Positions 44,241-52,301 of a stretch of 64,000 nucleotides of DNA are shown here, in pieces. The notes under the pieces were generated by a model that had not been told where the DNA came from, did no database searches, and saw only the letters and a list, made by a program, of their open reading frames with translations. Every line of letters starts with the position of its first letter. Positions within the stretch are counted from its first letter, which is position 1. The translations under genes and the position numbers were made by a program. The DNA lies in the NCBI GenBank assembly GCA_039586035.1, contig JBDHLD010000017.1:1-64000 (forward strand), given 5' to 3'. This stretch comes from JBDHHQ01 sp039586035. GTDB lineage: Bacteria; Gemmatimonadota; Gemmatimonadetes; Longimicrobiales; Gaopeijiaceae.

Positions 44241-45554
44241 CTACTTGATCAACAGGATCCTCCGGTTCGGCGGGTACAGCCACTCCACGCCCCGCTCCGT
44301 GACCACCGCGTCGTCTTCCAGAGGGATCCGCACCTTCTTGCCGCCCCACTCCGGGGCCGGCACCCAGACGAAGAACTCGATGGAGAAGAGGTTGGACGGC
44401 TTGATCTCGTAGGTGAGACGGGTCGGGTTGAAGAAGGCGATGGAAGGCCCGATGCCGTGGCCCCAGTTCCCCACCGAGTGTGAGCCGATCATCACCTCGG
44501 AGACGTCGTCGTCGGTGACCTGGTTGAACACCTCCTGCACGCGGAAGCCGGCCTCGGTGACCTTCGACTCCAGCAGCTCGAGGGTTTCGGCAGCCGTTCG
44601 ACCGGGCTGGATGTTGGCCCGGATGATCTCTCGGACCCCGAGGCCCTCGTCGAACGCGTTCTGGATGCCCGGAGGCGGCTCCGTCTCTCCCTCGCGGAGC
44701 ACGTACGCGACGCGCTTCATGTCGGTGAAGAAGTTCAGGAAGCCCACGCCCCAGTCGATCATCAGCAGGTCGCCCCGCTGGATGATCCGGTCCGTGGACG
44801 TGGCCGCGATCCCGTCGGGGCCCGTCACGTAGACCGAGGGCATGTCGAACGAGGAGAGCATCCCACCGGCCAGGAGCTGGTCCTGCATCCACCAGGCCAC
44901 GTCCTCCAGCGTGGTGACGCCGGGGGTGATCACGTCGTTGGAAAACGCCCGCTCGGCGATCCGTCGCGACATCTCGCCGGCCTCCGCGAACGCCGCGATC
45001 TCGGTGGCGACCCGTCGCGAGCGAAAGTCCGAGACGAGCTTCTCGGCAGAGACCAATCGGCCCGCGTACGGCGCGCCCAGAGTCTCCACCAGCTGCTCGT
45101 GCATCGTGTGGGACAGGCCATCTGCGCCGCCGATTGCCCGTGAGACGTTCACGCCGATCCGCTGTGGGTCGCGCTCGGCCACGAACGCCCCGAGATCCGC
45201 CGAGCCACCCACCTGGTCGTACACGCCGCACTGCGCCAGCATGTAGCCGCCCACGCCCAGAGTGACCCGCTCGATGCGGTCCCCACCGCGGTCGGTGAAG
45301 ACCCAATACGCGTCGCCACCCACGTATCCCCTTCCCAGGTCCTCGTAGAGAGGGTCCAGGTTGCCTTCGCGCATCATGACGATCCACATGTCGATCTGGT
45401 TCTCGCGCATGACTTCCGGAAGCACCAGGTCGAACTTGTCGTGGCGGATCTGGCACATCCGCTCCCACCGGGCCCGGGCCTCCTGGCCGGTCAGGGGTGC
45501 TACGGAAGTGACGGCCAGCAATACCAGGGACGGGATCAGGAACAGGCTACGCAT
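44241..45554 (-). CDS. Exported M24-family (Xaa-Pro aminopeptidase-like) protein
   Basis: A 437-residue secreted protein with signal peptide MRSLFLIPSLVLLAVTSVAP. The creatinase/aminopeptidase fold is recognised in the second half: metal-ligand Asp in MIDWGVGFLNFFTDMKRVAY, His in NWGHGIGPSIAFFNP, Glu in NLFSIEFFVWVP. The N-terminal half is the usual creatinase-like lead domain (VIVMM-type strand IDMWIVMMREGNLDPL). It probably trims Xaa-Pro peptides or hydrolyses related C-N bonds outside the cytoplasm. ATG at 45554 follows GGGAG; upstream in-frame extensions precede the signal peptide. Confidence 0.88.
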   Translation of the reverse strand: MRSLFLIPSLVLLAVTSVAPLTGQEARARWERMCQIRHDKFDLVLPEVMRENQIDMWIVMMREGNLDPLYEDLGRGYVGGDAYWVFTDRGGDRIERVTLGVGGYMLAQCGVYDQVGGSADLGAFVAERDPQRIGVNVSRAIGGADGLSHTMHEQLVETLGAPYAGRLVSAEKLVSDFRSRRVATEIAAFAEAGEMSRRIAERAFSNDVITPGVTTLEDVAWWMQDQLLAGGMLSSFDMPSVYVTGPDGIAATSTDRIIQRGDLLMIDWGVGFLNFFTDMKRVAYVLREGETEPPPGIQNAFDEGLGVREIIRANIQPGRTAAETLELLESKVTEAGFRVQEVFNQVTDDDVSEVMIGSHSVGNWGHGIGPSIAFFNPTRLTYEIKPSNLFSIEFFVWVPAPEWGGKKVRIPLEDDAVVTERGVEWLYPPNRRILLIK

Positions 45555-45879
45555 GAGCTCTCCCAAGCGAGATGGGTGTCGAGTCCGAGAGGCGGCCGGC
45601 AGCCGGCCGCGGGGTGCCATCGGGTGGATATCCTATGGCCAAGGCGGGGGGTGGCGCGATGACCCTCCGGCGAGTGGCGGTCGGCGCTTGGCAAGAAAGC
45701 CCGACGACCTGGTCGCCCCGGTGGACCCGCCGGGCGCCGGCCGACCGTGGCGGACGAAGGGCTCGCTCGGCTACCCTTGTTGCGTTCTCGCGCGCGGTCC
45801 AGCGCCGTGCGAGCTGGCCGACAAGCCCAGGTTCCTGCCCGGCCCGGTCCGGAGGGCAGGCCTCGACCCAGGAGGATCC
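45555..45879. other. Intergenic region between divergent M24 peptidase and small secreted protein
   Basis: 325 bases with no credible gene. It must carry promoters for both directions. No clear sigma-70 boxes were found; overlapping reading frames here have no ribosome site and look like chance in GC-rich sequence. Confidence 0.45.
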
Positions 45880-46344
45880 GTGCGCTCCATCGCTTGCACT
45901 CCCGCGCTGGCAGCCGTCGCTGTTGGCGCCGTCCTTCCCTCAACCACCCTATCGGCTCAGGAACCGGACCTGGTGGGTGCGTGGGCACCCCAGGTCTACG
46001 TGCTCGCCGACGGGACTCGTCACCAGGTGGACGGGCGGATCTTCTTCACGGACCTCGACTGGACCGTGCTCTTCTTCGTCACCGAAGACGGCGCGCCGCG
46101 ACGTGGATCGGCAGAGGGCGGGACCTACGTGGCGTCCGGAGAGGACCTGGTGTTCACCCACCGCTACCACCTGTCGGTCGGTGAGGCCATGGAGGGTCTG
46201 CCCGAGAGCCCGCTACGCATGGATTTGCGGCCGCCCGGTGAGGGCGCGGAGGAGCCCTCGACGTTCACGATCGAGGGCGATCGCATGACGCTCTTCTTTC
46301 CCAGCGGCAATCGGATGGAGTTCGCTCGAGCGTCGGCGTTCTGA
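45880..46344 (+). CDS. Small secreted protein, lipocalin-like
   Basis: A 154-residue protein not firmly recognised. The signal peptide ends STTLSAQ. The mature region has a lipocalin-like start (LVGAWAPQVYVLADGT), a strand-rich core (RIFFTDLDWTVLFFVTEDG, VASGEDLVFTHRYHLSVG) and a final FTIEGDRMTLFFPSGN similar to small 'lipocalin-like' secreted domains. The start is GTG at 45880, with AGGAGG at 5 bases, which fixes it well. A ligand-binding role is only a guess. Confidence 0.6.
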   Translation: MRSIACTPALAAVAVGAVLPSTTLSAQEPDLVGAWAPQVYVLADGTRHQVDGRIFFTDLDWTVLFFVTEDGAPRRGSAEGGTYVASGEDLVFTHRYHLSVGEAMEGLPESPLRMDLRPPGEGAEEPSTFTIEGDRMTLFFPSGNRMEFARASAF

Positions 46345-46451
46345 GGCTACCCGCGAGCGGCAGTCGTCGGGCCGAGGGGCTTCGGGCGGATCACGCGGGG
46401 GCAACAGCGCCCGGCCGAATTCGCGCCGAGAGCCCGCGCGCCGCGGTCTGA

Positions 46452-47690
46452 TCACCCGGTGGCGGCTTCGCCCTCCTCTATGACCGGCTCCAGGTACCCG
46501 TGAGCCGCGCGCAGCGCGTCCTCGACGGCCGAAGGGGTCTCGCCCCGGGCGAAGAGGAAGCCCAGGTACCGGTTCCCCTCGGGAGGTGGCGCGACCCGCT
46601 GCTCCCCAGGCGCCGTGATCTCGAGCGACTCGATCCCCGGTACCATGCGCGCCCGCCCCTGTCCTCCGACCCGACGGAGCACGCCCGCTTTCGGGATCGG
46701 GAGCATCATGACCCCAGAAGCGCCGGCTTCCAGTGGTGGCGCTTCGACGCCTCGGTCCAGGGCGCTGAGGAGCAGGACGTCCTCCAGCGAAAGACCGCCC
46801 CGGAAGCGCAGCATCCGCGAACACCTGCCCCCGATGGACCGTGGCGCGATCTCCAGGAGCCGCACCCGGTCCCCGTCGACCCGGAGCTCGGCATGCACGG
46901 GCCCCTCGTCGAGTCCGATGGCGGCCGCTACCTCCTGGACGTGGGTCCGTACCGCGGCCTGCACCGGCTCGGGGAGGCGGGATGGCGTAACCAGGAGGGT
47001 CTCCTCGAAGAAAGGTCCATCCAGGGGATCGGGCTTGTCCAGCAGTGCCAGCACACGGAGTCGACCGCGACGAAGCAGACCCTCCACCGCCACCTCCCGA
47101 CCGGGTAGGAACGCCTCGACGAGAACACGCCGATCCGTACCCGGGCCAGCTTTGGCGATGATTCGTCGCACCCGCTCGAGCGCCAGCGCGAAGCCGTCCG
47201 CATCGTCGGCCCGGATCACGCCCCGGCTGGCCGAAAGGCTCAGGGGCTTGAGCACGCACGGAAAGGGCAGACGGGCCGCGGCCGCCTGGGCGCGCTCGTC
47301 CGGCTCCACGACGGTGAACTCGGGCACGGGCAGGTGCTGAGCGGCCATGATCTCCCGGAGACGCGCCTTGTCGCGGGCCGCCCGGACCGCCTCCGGCGAC
47401 GCGTGGCGCAGTCCCAGCGCCCGCGCGACCTCCGCGGCCACGATCACGCCTTCGTCCTCTGCCGCCACGACCGCATCGACGCGTATCCGGCGGGCCAGCG
47501 CCTCGACTCTGGCCACCGAGCCGGGCACGTCGTCGAAGTGGAGCGTCAGGTTGTCGTCAGGCGCCATGGGCCCGAGGGAGGCCTTGTGATCGGAGGCCAC
47601 GGTGACATGCGAACCGAAGGCGTGCGCAGCGTCGAGGAACGCCTCGGCCCGATAGGTGCGCCGGGCCAGGACCAGCAGGATGCGGGGCAC
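46452..47690 (-). CDS. ATP-grasp ligase, amino-acid ligase-like
   Basis: A 412-residue cytosolic ATP-grasp enzyme. The pre-ATP-grasp domain has MPRILLVLARRTYRAEAFLD. The ATP-binding lysine region is PFPCVLKPLSLSASRGVI, and metal ligands lie in GPVHAELRVDGDRVRLLEIA and RSIGG. The C-terminal 90 residues (VMMLPIPKAGVLRRVGG) resemble the L-amino-acid ligase C-terminal domain. It probably forms an amide from a carboxylate and an amine. The NfuA-like gene lies 18 bases upstream of this ATG on the same strand, suggesting one transcript. The substrate is unknown. Confidence 0.8.
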   Translation of the reverse strand: MPRILLVLARRTYRAEAFLDAAHAFGSHVTVASDHKASLGPMAPDDNLTLHFDDVPGSVARVEALARRIRVDAVVAAEDEGVIVAAEVARALGLRHASPEAVRAARDKARLREIMAAQHLPVPEFTVVEPDERAQAAAARLPFPCVLKPLSLSASRGVIRADDADGFALALERVRRIIAKAGPGTDRRVLVEAFLPGREVAVEGLLRRGRLRVLALLDKPDPLDGPFFEETLLVTPSRLPEPVQAAVRTHVQEVAAAIGLDEGPVHAELRVDGDRVRLLEIAPRSIGGRCSRMLRFRGGLSLEDVLLLSALDRGVEAPPLEAGASGVMMLPIPKAGVLRRVGGQGRARMVPGIESLEITAPGEQRVAPPPEGNRYLGFLFARGETPSAVEDALRAAHGYLEPVIEEGEAATG

Positions 47691-47708
47691 CGGACCGGAG
47701 CCGGAGAC

Positions 47709-48320
47709 CTACTTGGAGGCCGAGAAGTAGGGGTTGCTGCCGGCCTGGTGGTTGGTCACGTCCTCCACGGACTCGATCTCGGGCACCTGGTCCTTGATGA
47801 TCCGCTCGATGCCCTGGCGCAGCGTGACGGAGGCCAGGCCGCACCCCTGACACCCGCCCTGCAGCTCCACGAACGCGGAGCTCTCGCGCACTTCCACCAG
47901 CGTCACGAAGCCGCCGTGCTGGGCCACGCCGGGGTTCACGTACTGATCGATCACCTGCTTCACGCGGTCCGCGAGGGGCCCCTCCAATGGCCGGGAACCG
48001 ACCGGAGCCATGTTGGGGTTCTCGACCTTGAAGCCGCTCTCGTTCAGCGTCTCGATCCAGTCGATCCGCGCGCCCTCCAGGAGCTTGGCGCTCTGCGGCT
48101 CCATCACCACTTCGAAGCCGTAGTCGTCGAAGGTCACGTCTTCAGAAGCGATATCGTCGGACTCGATCAGCGTGATCTCGTAGCGGGGGTCCAGAGGGCT
48201 GGGGCTCGCCACCCGGATGCGCACGGCCAGACCGCCATCGTCTTCCATCTCCATGAAGTGGAGAACCGTGTCCCGCGCCAGATCCGTGAACTCGACAGGG
48301 GGTGTCTGTTTGTCGCTCAT
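47709..48320 (-). CDS. NfuA-like iron-sulfur cluster carrier, copy 2
   Basis: A 203-residue protein with a degenerate cysteine-free A-type domain (about 10-110) and a NifU domain with CxxC in QGGCQGCGLASVTLRQGIER. It delivers Fe-S clusters. The end NHQAGSNPYFSASK parallels copy 1 at 17010, so the two share ancestry across the full length. ATG at 48320 starts MSDKQTPPVEFTDLARD. It is followed on the same strand after 18 bases by the ATP-grasp ligase gene. Confidence 0.88.
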   Translation of the reverse strand: MSDKQTPPVEFTDLARDTVLHFMEMEDDGGLAVRIRVASPSPLDPRYEITLIESDDIASEDVTFDDYGFEVVMEPQSAKLLEGARIDWIETLNESGFKVENPNMAPVGSRPLEGPLADRVKQVIDQYVNPGVAQHGGFVTLVEVRESSAFVELQGGCQGCGLASVTLRQGIERIIKDQVPEIESVEDVTNHQAGSNPYFSASK

Positions 48321-48431
48321 TGTCGTTCTCTGCGCCGTTGCAAGCGGTCATCGGCAGAGGGCCGCCGCCGAATGGCGACCGCGGCATCATCGAATATCGC
48401 TCGTATTATAGCCACGAATGCCACGTGGGGC

Positions 48432-49187
48432 TCAGCCAAGGGGTACGGCCAACGTGTCGTGATGCGAAGCGATGAGCTCCCTCAGGTAGGCGCCGATGTG
48501 GTCGGCACCCTCGAAGCCCGCGGACAGAGCCGCCGCCTGCTGGGCCTCCGCCGGCCGGCTGCCTGCCTCGGCATAGTGATGCAGGTCGCGGTAGAAGCCC
48601 AGCGTGAAGGAGTCCCAGGCAGCGCCGGCGACACGCACGAAGATCAGGTTCTCGCCGCGGCCGAGCTCCGCCAAATATGCGTTCTCCATCTCCCGCTCTC
48701 GAAGCAGCTCCGCCCGTTTTCCCGCGAGGGCGACGAACATCTCGACGTGGAAGAGCCTGGCGCCTTCGAAGCGCTCACGCACCACTTCCACTCCAGCTCC
48801 GGCCGCGAAGAGCTCCTCCCTCCACGACGTGGCCTCACCGATGGCCAGCGCGAGCTCTCCCCCCGTGCGTCCGCCGGGCGAGGTGGCCTCGCGCAAGCGC
48901 CGCGCCCGTGCAGGATCGAAGAATGCCCCCATGCTCCCGATGGGCTGGATGAACATGAGGTCCCAATGATCGCCCTGGCTGTGGCGCATCCAGAATCCCG
49001 GCTCCTCACCCAACGATTCGAGAAGTGCCATCCGGTCTCGATGCAGCTCGATGAGATCCAGCAGCCGCCCCGGCGCCGCACGGACATTGAGGACGCGGTA
49101 GAGCTGGGCGTCCTGTACCGGGCCCGGAGGGTCGACGGCATCGACGGAAGGTGCGAGCGCCAGCAAGGCGGCAAGAACGAGAGACAT
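48432..49187 (-). CDS. Secreted protein of unknown function (dimeric alpha-beta barrel-like)
   Basis: A 251-residue protein with signal peptide MSLVLAALLALAPSVDA. No family is recognised with confidence. The first half (YRVLNVRAAPGRLLDLIELH, FWMRHSQGDHWDLMFIQP) and the second half (LFHVEMFVALAGKRAELLRE, ENLIFVRVAGAAWDSFTLGF) look like two related ferredoxin-like repeats, as in dimeric alpha-beta barrel proteins. ATG at 49187 follows GGAGG at 5 bases. It is divergent from the ThDP decarboxylase pair. Confidence 0.6.
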   Translation of the reverse strand: MSLVLAALLALAPSVDAVDPPGPVQDAQLYRVLNVRAAPGRLLDLIELHRDRMALLESLGEEPGFWMRHSQGDHWDLMFIQPIGSMGAFFDPARARRLREATSPGGRTGGELALAIGEATSWREELFAAGAGVEVVRERFEGARLFHVEMFVALAGKRAELLREREMENAYLAELGRGENLIFVRVAGAAWDSFTLGFYRDLHHYAEAGSRPAEAQQAAALSAGFEGADHIGAYLRELIASHHDTLAVPLG

Positions 49188-49499
49188 GGATCCTCCGGGT
49201 GTGGTGCGGCCCACGCGGCGCCCAGACGTCGACTCGGCGCCGCGGCCCCTGGCGAATCATGCGGCCCCGGGGGCGGCCCTCGACTTGGGCAGGAACGTGG
49301 ATCCGCGGCGGTACGTGGGCAAGAGCGGCCGCTTCGGCCCGAGAGCCCAGAGCGAATCGGAGGCGCGGGCGGGCGCTTTCGACACGTCGCCGACTCCCCC
49401 AGCAGAGTCGACGGACCGGCGCCGCGGTGGGCCGGGTTGAAGTCTGAGGACCCGCGGAGCATCTTGGCGGTCCGCGTTTCCCGAGTGTTCGGAGCCACC
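49188..49499. other. Intergenic region upstream of the ThDP decarboxylase operon
   Basis: 312 bases without a supported gene. It should contain promoters for both flanking genes. No clear boxes were identified by eye; the sequence is very GC-rich. Confidence 0.4.
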
Positions 49500-50015
49500 G
49501 TGCCCGTTTCCGTCGACAGCTCCCGCCTGATCTACGACGCGCTCAAGCAGAGCGGCGTCGGGCTCGTCTCGGCGCTTCCGGAGACGTGGCTGGTGCACCT
49601 GATCCGGATGGCCGAGGAGGACCCCGACATGATCCTGGTCCGCCTCGCCAAGGAGGAGGAAGGTGTCGGCGTCTCGGCCGGAGCGCACCTCGCGGGTACG
49701 CCGTCAGCCATGCTGATGCAGAACCACGGCTTCCTGGCTTCCGTGAACGGCATCGTCTCGGGTGCCCAGCTCTTCCGCATCCCCCTGCTCATGCTGATCA
49801 GCGCCCGGGGCGAGTTCGGCGAAGCCGACCCCTGGCAGACCGAGGGAGGTCTGGTGACGCGACACGTCCTCGACGCCCTGAGGATCCCGTTCGAGGACCT
49901 GAACGAGGCCGCGGAAGTCGCCAGCTCGGTGGCCAAAGCACAGACGCTCGCCCATGCGTCCAACCGGCCGGTGGCGCTCCTGCTCGGCCGGGACCTGATG
50001 TGGGCGGACGCGTGA
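49500..50015 (+). CDS. ThDP-dependent decarboxylase, alpha-type subunit (ComD-like)
   Basis: A 171-residue protein matching the N-terminal pyrimidine-binding domain of sulfopyruvate/phosphonopyruvate decarboxylases, which are split into two genes in many organisms. The catalytic glutamate lies in VRLAKEEEGVGVSAGAHL; MLMQNHGFLASVNGIVS and PLLMLISARGEFGE follow. The start is GTG at 49500 after GGAG. Its stop overlaps the start of the beta-type subunit (TGATG). Together they would decarboxylate a 2-oxoacid such as sulfopyruvate or phosphonopyruvate. Which one is inference. Confidence 0.75.
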   Translation: MPVSVDSSRLIYDALKQSGVGLVSALPETWLVHLIRMAEEDPDMILVRLAKEEEGVGVSAGAHLAGTPSAMLMQNHGFLASVNGIVSGAQLFRIPLLMLISARGEFGEADPWQTEGGLVTRHVLDALRIPFEDLNEAAEVASSVAKAQTLAHASNRPVALLLGRDLMWADA

Positions 50016-50620
50016 TGCGGCGCATCGACGCGCTGGCCGCCATCTACGACACGCTCCAGGACTGCGTGGTGGTCACGATCATGGGCGCGGTCGCGGCAGA
50101 GCTCCAGTCCCTGGGCCATCGCCCCGGCCATTTCTACCTGCAACACGCCATGGGACTGGCGTCGTCCATGGGCCTGGGCATCGCGCTCTGCCGACCCGAG
50201 CTGCCGGTCGTCGTGCTGGACGGCGACGGCTCCGTCCTGATGAACCTGGGGACGTTGACGACCCTGGCCCGCTACCGGCCACACAACCTGGTGCACGTGG
50301 TCTTCGACAACGAGAGCCTCCTGTCCGTGGGCGGCTTTCCGACCGCCACGTCCACCGGCACCGACATCGAGGCCGTCGCGGCCGCCGCCGGGGTCCCGCA
50401 CACCCAGACGGTCGACGCCGTCGAGGCCTTTGCCCACGCGGTCGAGGGGGCCCTGGCACGACGGCAGCTCAGTACGATCGTGGCCAAGGTGGAGGCCCAC
50501 TACGAGCCGCCCTCGGGAACCCGGGGGTTCGTCACACCCCTGGGCCTCCTTGAAAACCGCTTCCAGTTCCAGCGCCATCTCGCGCGGCTCCGCGGCGCGG
50601 CAGGCACAGAGGAGGAGTGA
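50015..50620 (+). CDS. ThDP-dependent decarboxylase, beta-type subunit (ComE-like)
   Basis: A 201-residue subunit with the ThDP diphosphate/Mg motif GDGSVLMNLGTLTTLARYR, ending in the Asn-containing FDNESLLSVGGFPTATSTG. This is the C-terminal half of sulfopyruvate/phosphonopyruvate decarboxylase-type enzymes. ATG at 50015 overlaps the alpha-type stop. The cyclase gene follows two bases past its stop, so three genes form one transcript. Without a chemical marker gene nearby, the 2-oxoacid cannot be fixed. Confidence 0.78.
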   Translation: MRRIDALAAIYDTLQDCVVVTIMGAVAAELQSLGHRPGHFYLQHAMGLASSMGLGIALCRPELPVVVLDGDGSVLMNLGTLTTLARYRPHNLVHVVFDNESLLSVGGFPTATSTGTDIEAVAAAAGVPHTQTVDAVEAFAHAVEGALARRQLSTIVAKVEAHYEPPSGTRGFVTPLGLLENRFQFQRHLARLRGAAGTEEE

Positions 50621-50622
50621 TT

Positions 50623-51402
50623 ATGTCGACGGTCTTGAGGCAACTCGTGGACCAGCTCCGGGCAGGGAGCCTCCAGGTGGTGGACCTGACCCAGCCGCTG
50701 GGTCCCGACACCCCGGTCATAGGACTGCCGCCCGTCTTCGCCAGCTCCCCCGGCGTGACCATCGACGTGATCTCCCGCTACGACGAGAAGGGCCCGGCCT
50801 GGTATTGGAACACGCTCAACCTGGGAGAGCATACCGGCACGCACTTCGACGCGCCGGTCCATTGGGTCACGGGCAAGGACCTTCCGGACAACACCTGCGA
50901 CACCATCCCGGTGGGCCGGTTCGTGGGACCCGCGTGCGTGATCGATGTCGAGGCGGAAGTCGCACGCGACCCCGACTTCCTGCTCACCCCAGCCCGGATC
51001 GAGGCATGGGAGGCGGAGCACGGCAGAATCGAGGAAGGCTCGTGGGTCCTGCTGCGCACGGGCTGGAGCCGGCGCGCAGGCGCCGAAGCGTTCCTCAACG
51101 TGGCCGACGACGGACCCCACTCGCCCGGTTTCAGCAAGGAGGCCTCCGAGCTCCTCGCGAACGAGCGAGGCGTACTCGGGGTGGGGGCCGAGACGGTGGG
51201 GACGGACGCGGGCCAGGCCGGCACGTTCGATCCGCCGTTCCCCAACCACGCCATCATGCACGGCGCCGGGAGGTTCGGGCTGGCCAGCCTGTGCAACCTC
51301 GATCGGCTTCCCGCGACGGGGGCCGTGGTCATCGCCGCCCCGTTGAAGATCGTCGACGGTAGTGGGAGTCCACTTCGGGTGTTGGCCATCACACCGGCGT
51401 GA
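50623..51402 (+). CDS. Cytosolic cyclase-family (kynurenine formamidase-like) hydrolase
   Basis: A 259-residue metal hydrolase of the same family as the product at 29928-30737 but without a signal peptide. The metal motif is EHTGTHFDAPVHWVTG, with WVLLRTGWSRR and VLGVGAETVGTDAGQ further on. ATG at 50623 follows GGAGGAG at 7 bases; the GTG six bases earlier is too close to that site. Encoded behind the ThDP pair, it may open or close an amide or lactone in the same pathway. Confidence 0.88.
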   Translation: MSTVLRQLVDQLRAGSLQVVDLTQPLGPDTPVIGLPPVFASSPGVTIDVISRYDEKGPAWYWNTLNLGEHTGTHFDAPVHWVTGKDLPDNTCDTIPVGRFVGPACVIDVEAEVARDPDFLLTPARIEAWEAEHGRIEEGSWVLLRTGWSRRAGAEAFLNVADDGPHSPGFSKEASELLANERGVLGVGAETVGTDAGQAGTFDPPFPNHAIMHGAGRFGLASLCNLDRLPATGAVVIAAPLKIVDGSGSPLRVLAITPA

Positions 51403-51552
51403 CCGGAAGACCCCTGAGGTCGCTCGCTCGTCTACCCGCGCCGCTCCACCGGCCGTTCGTCGCGAAGGTGCGGGAGCCCCTGTCGTGGGTGCCCAGGCCG
51501 GCCCGAGTCCCCATTCCCGCTGCCACGCCGGACACCGGGTCAGCGGCACGCG

Positions 51553-52050
51553 TCAGTCACCCGGGCGAACCGGGCGGAACCACCCCGCCTCCCGGTCCTT
51601 CCGAACGGTGTCCCACGGGAAGTACTCACCGTTCATGGCGATGTAGACGCCCGCCGGCAGCACCTGCACGAAGGACAACGCGCTCCCCAGGTTGAACAGC
51701 CCATCGGAGCTGCCGAACGCCCACGGGATCATGGCGCCCGTGAGGACGATCGTCTTGTCGGGCACCGCCGTGGCCAATACCCGCGCCGTGTCCACCATCG
51801 TATCGGTGCCGTGGGTGATGACGATGCGGTCCTCCTCCGCGCCCTGGCAGTTCCGGGCAATGAGCATCCGGTCCTCCGGCGACATGTCCAGGCTGTCGAC
51901 CATCATCAGCGTTCGAATCGAGATGCCGAGCCGGCAGCGGCCCTTGGCGAGCATGGCCGGGAGGTGCGTGTCCTTGAAGAACAGCGTACCCCGGATCTCG
52001 TCGTACTCTTTGTCGAAGGTCCCGCCGGTGACGAACACGCGGATCGCCAT
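51553..52050 (-). CDS. Single-domain asparaginase-like protein
   Basis: A 165-residue protein equal to only the N-terminal domain of type I/II asparaginases (usually about 330). Both catalytic threonine motifs are there: VFVTGGTFDKEY and ITHGTDTMVDTA. It ends cleanly after GWFRPVRPGD with a stop, and the second domain is not seen in any frame downstream, so this appears to be a real short family member. ATG at 52050 follows GGAGGAGG. It would cleave asparagine or a similar amide if it forms an active oligomer. Confidence 0.75.
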   Translation of the reverse strand: MAIRVFVTGGTFDKEYDEIRGTLFFKDTHLPAMLAKGRCRLGISIRTLMMVDSLDMSPEDRMLIARNCQGAEEDRIVITHGTDTMVDTARVLATAVPDKTIVLTGAMIPWAFGSSDGLFNLGSALSFVQVLPAGVYIAMNGEYFPWDTVRKDREAGWFRPVRPGD

Positions 52051-52118
52051 CAACCTCCTCCGGAGCGGAAGGATCAGTCGCGGATGCGCCCGTACCGGGT
52101 CGGTCCGAGCCCGCACGA

Positions 52119-52209
52119 GGGCATCACCCTACCCGGCCCAGGGCCCACGAGCCAGGTCCTCGAAGGGCATCCCCCTACCCGGCCCAGGGCACTCGAGCCA
52201 GGTGCTTCG
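52119..52209. repeat. Two-copy 46-bp imperfect tandem repeat
   Basis: Copies at 52119-52164 and 52165-52209 share GGGCAT, then CCCTACCCGGCCCAGGGC, and AGCCAGGT, with a few substitutions. They lie between the divergent asparaginase and TRAP-binding-protein genes, where promoters are expected. Could be a local duplication or a pair of protein-binding sites. Confidence 0.8.
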
Positions 52210-52301
52210 TGGAGGATGGGCGGCTCCTTTGGCCTCGCCGACCGCCATCCGTTAGCTTCGCCCCTCCCGTTCAGAACACGCCGATCAGCAGAGCAGACGC
52301 C

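Noticed and set aside
47334..49499. Long upstream extension of the ComD-like gene frame
   Set aside because: The frame is open by chance over genes on the other strand. GTG at 49500 with GGAG before it gives the family length.
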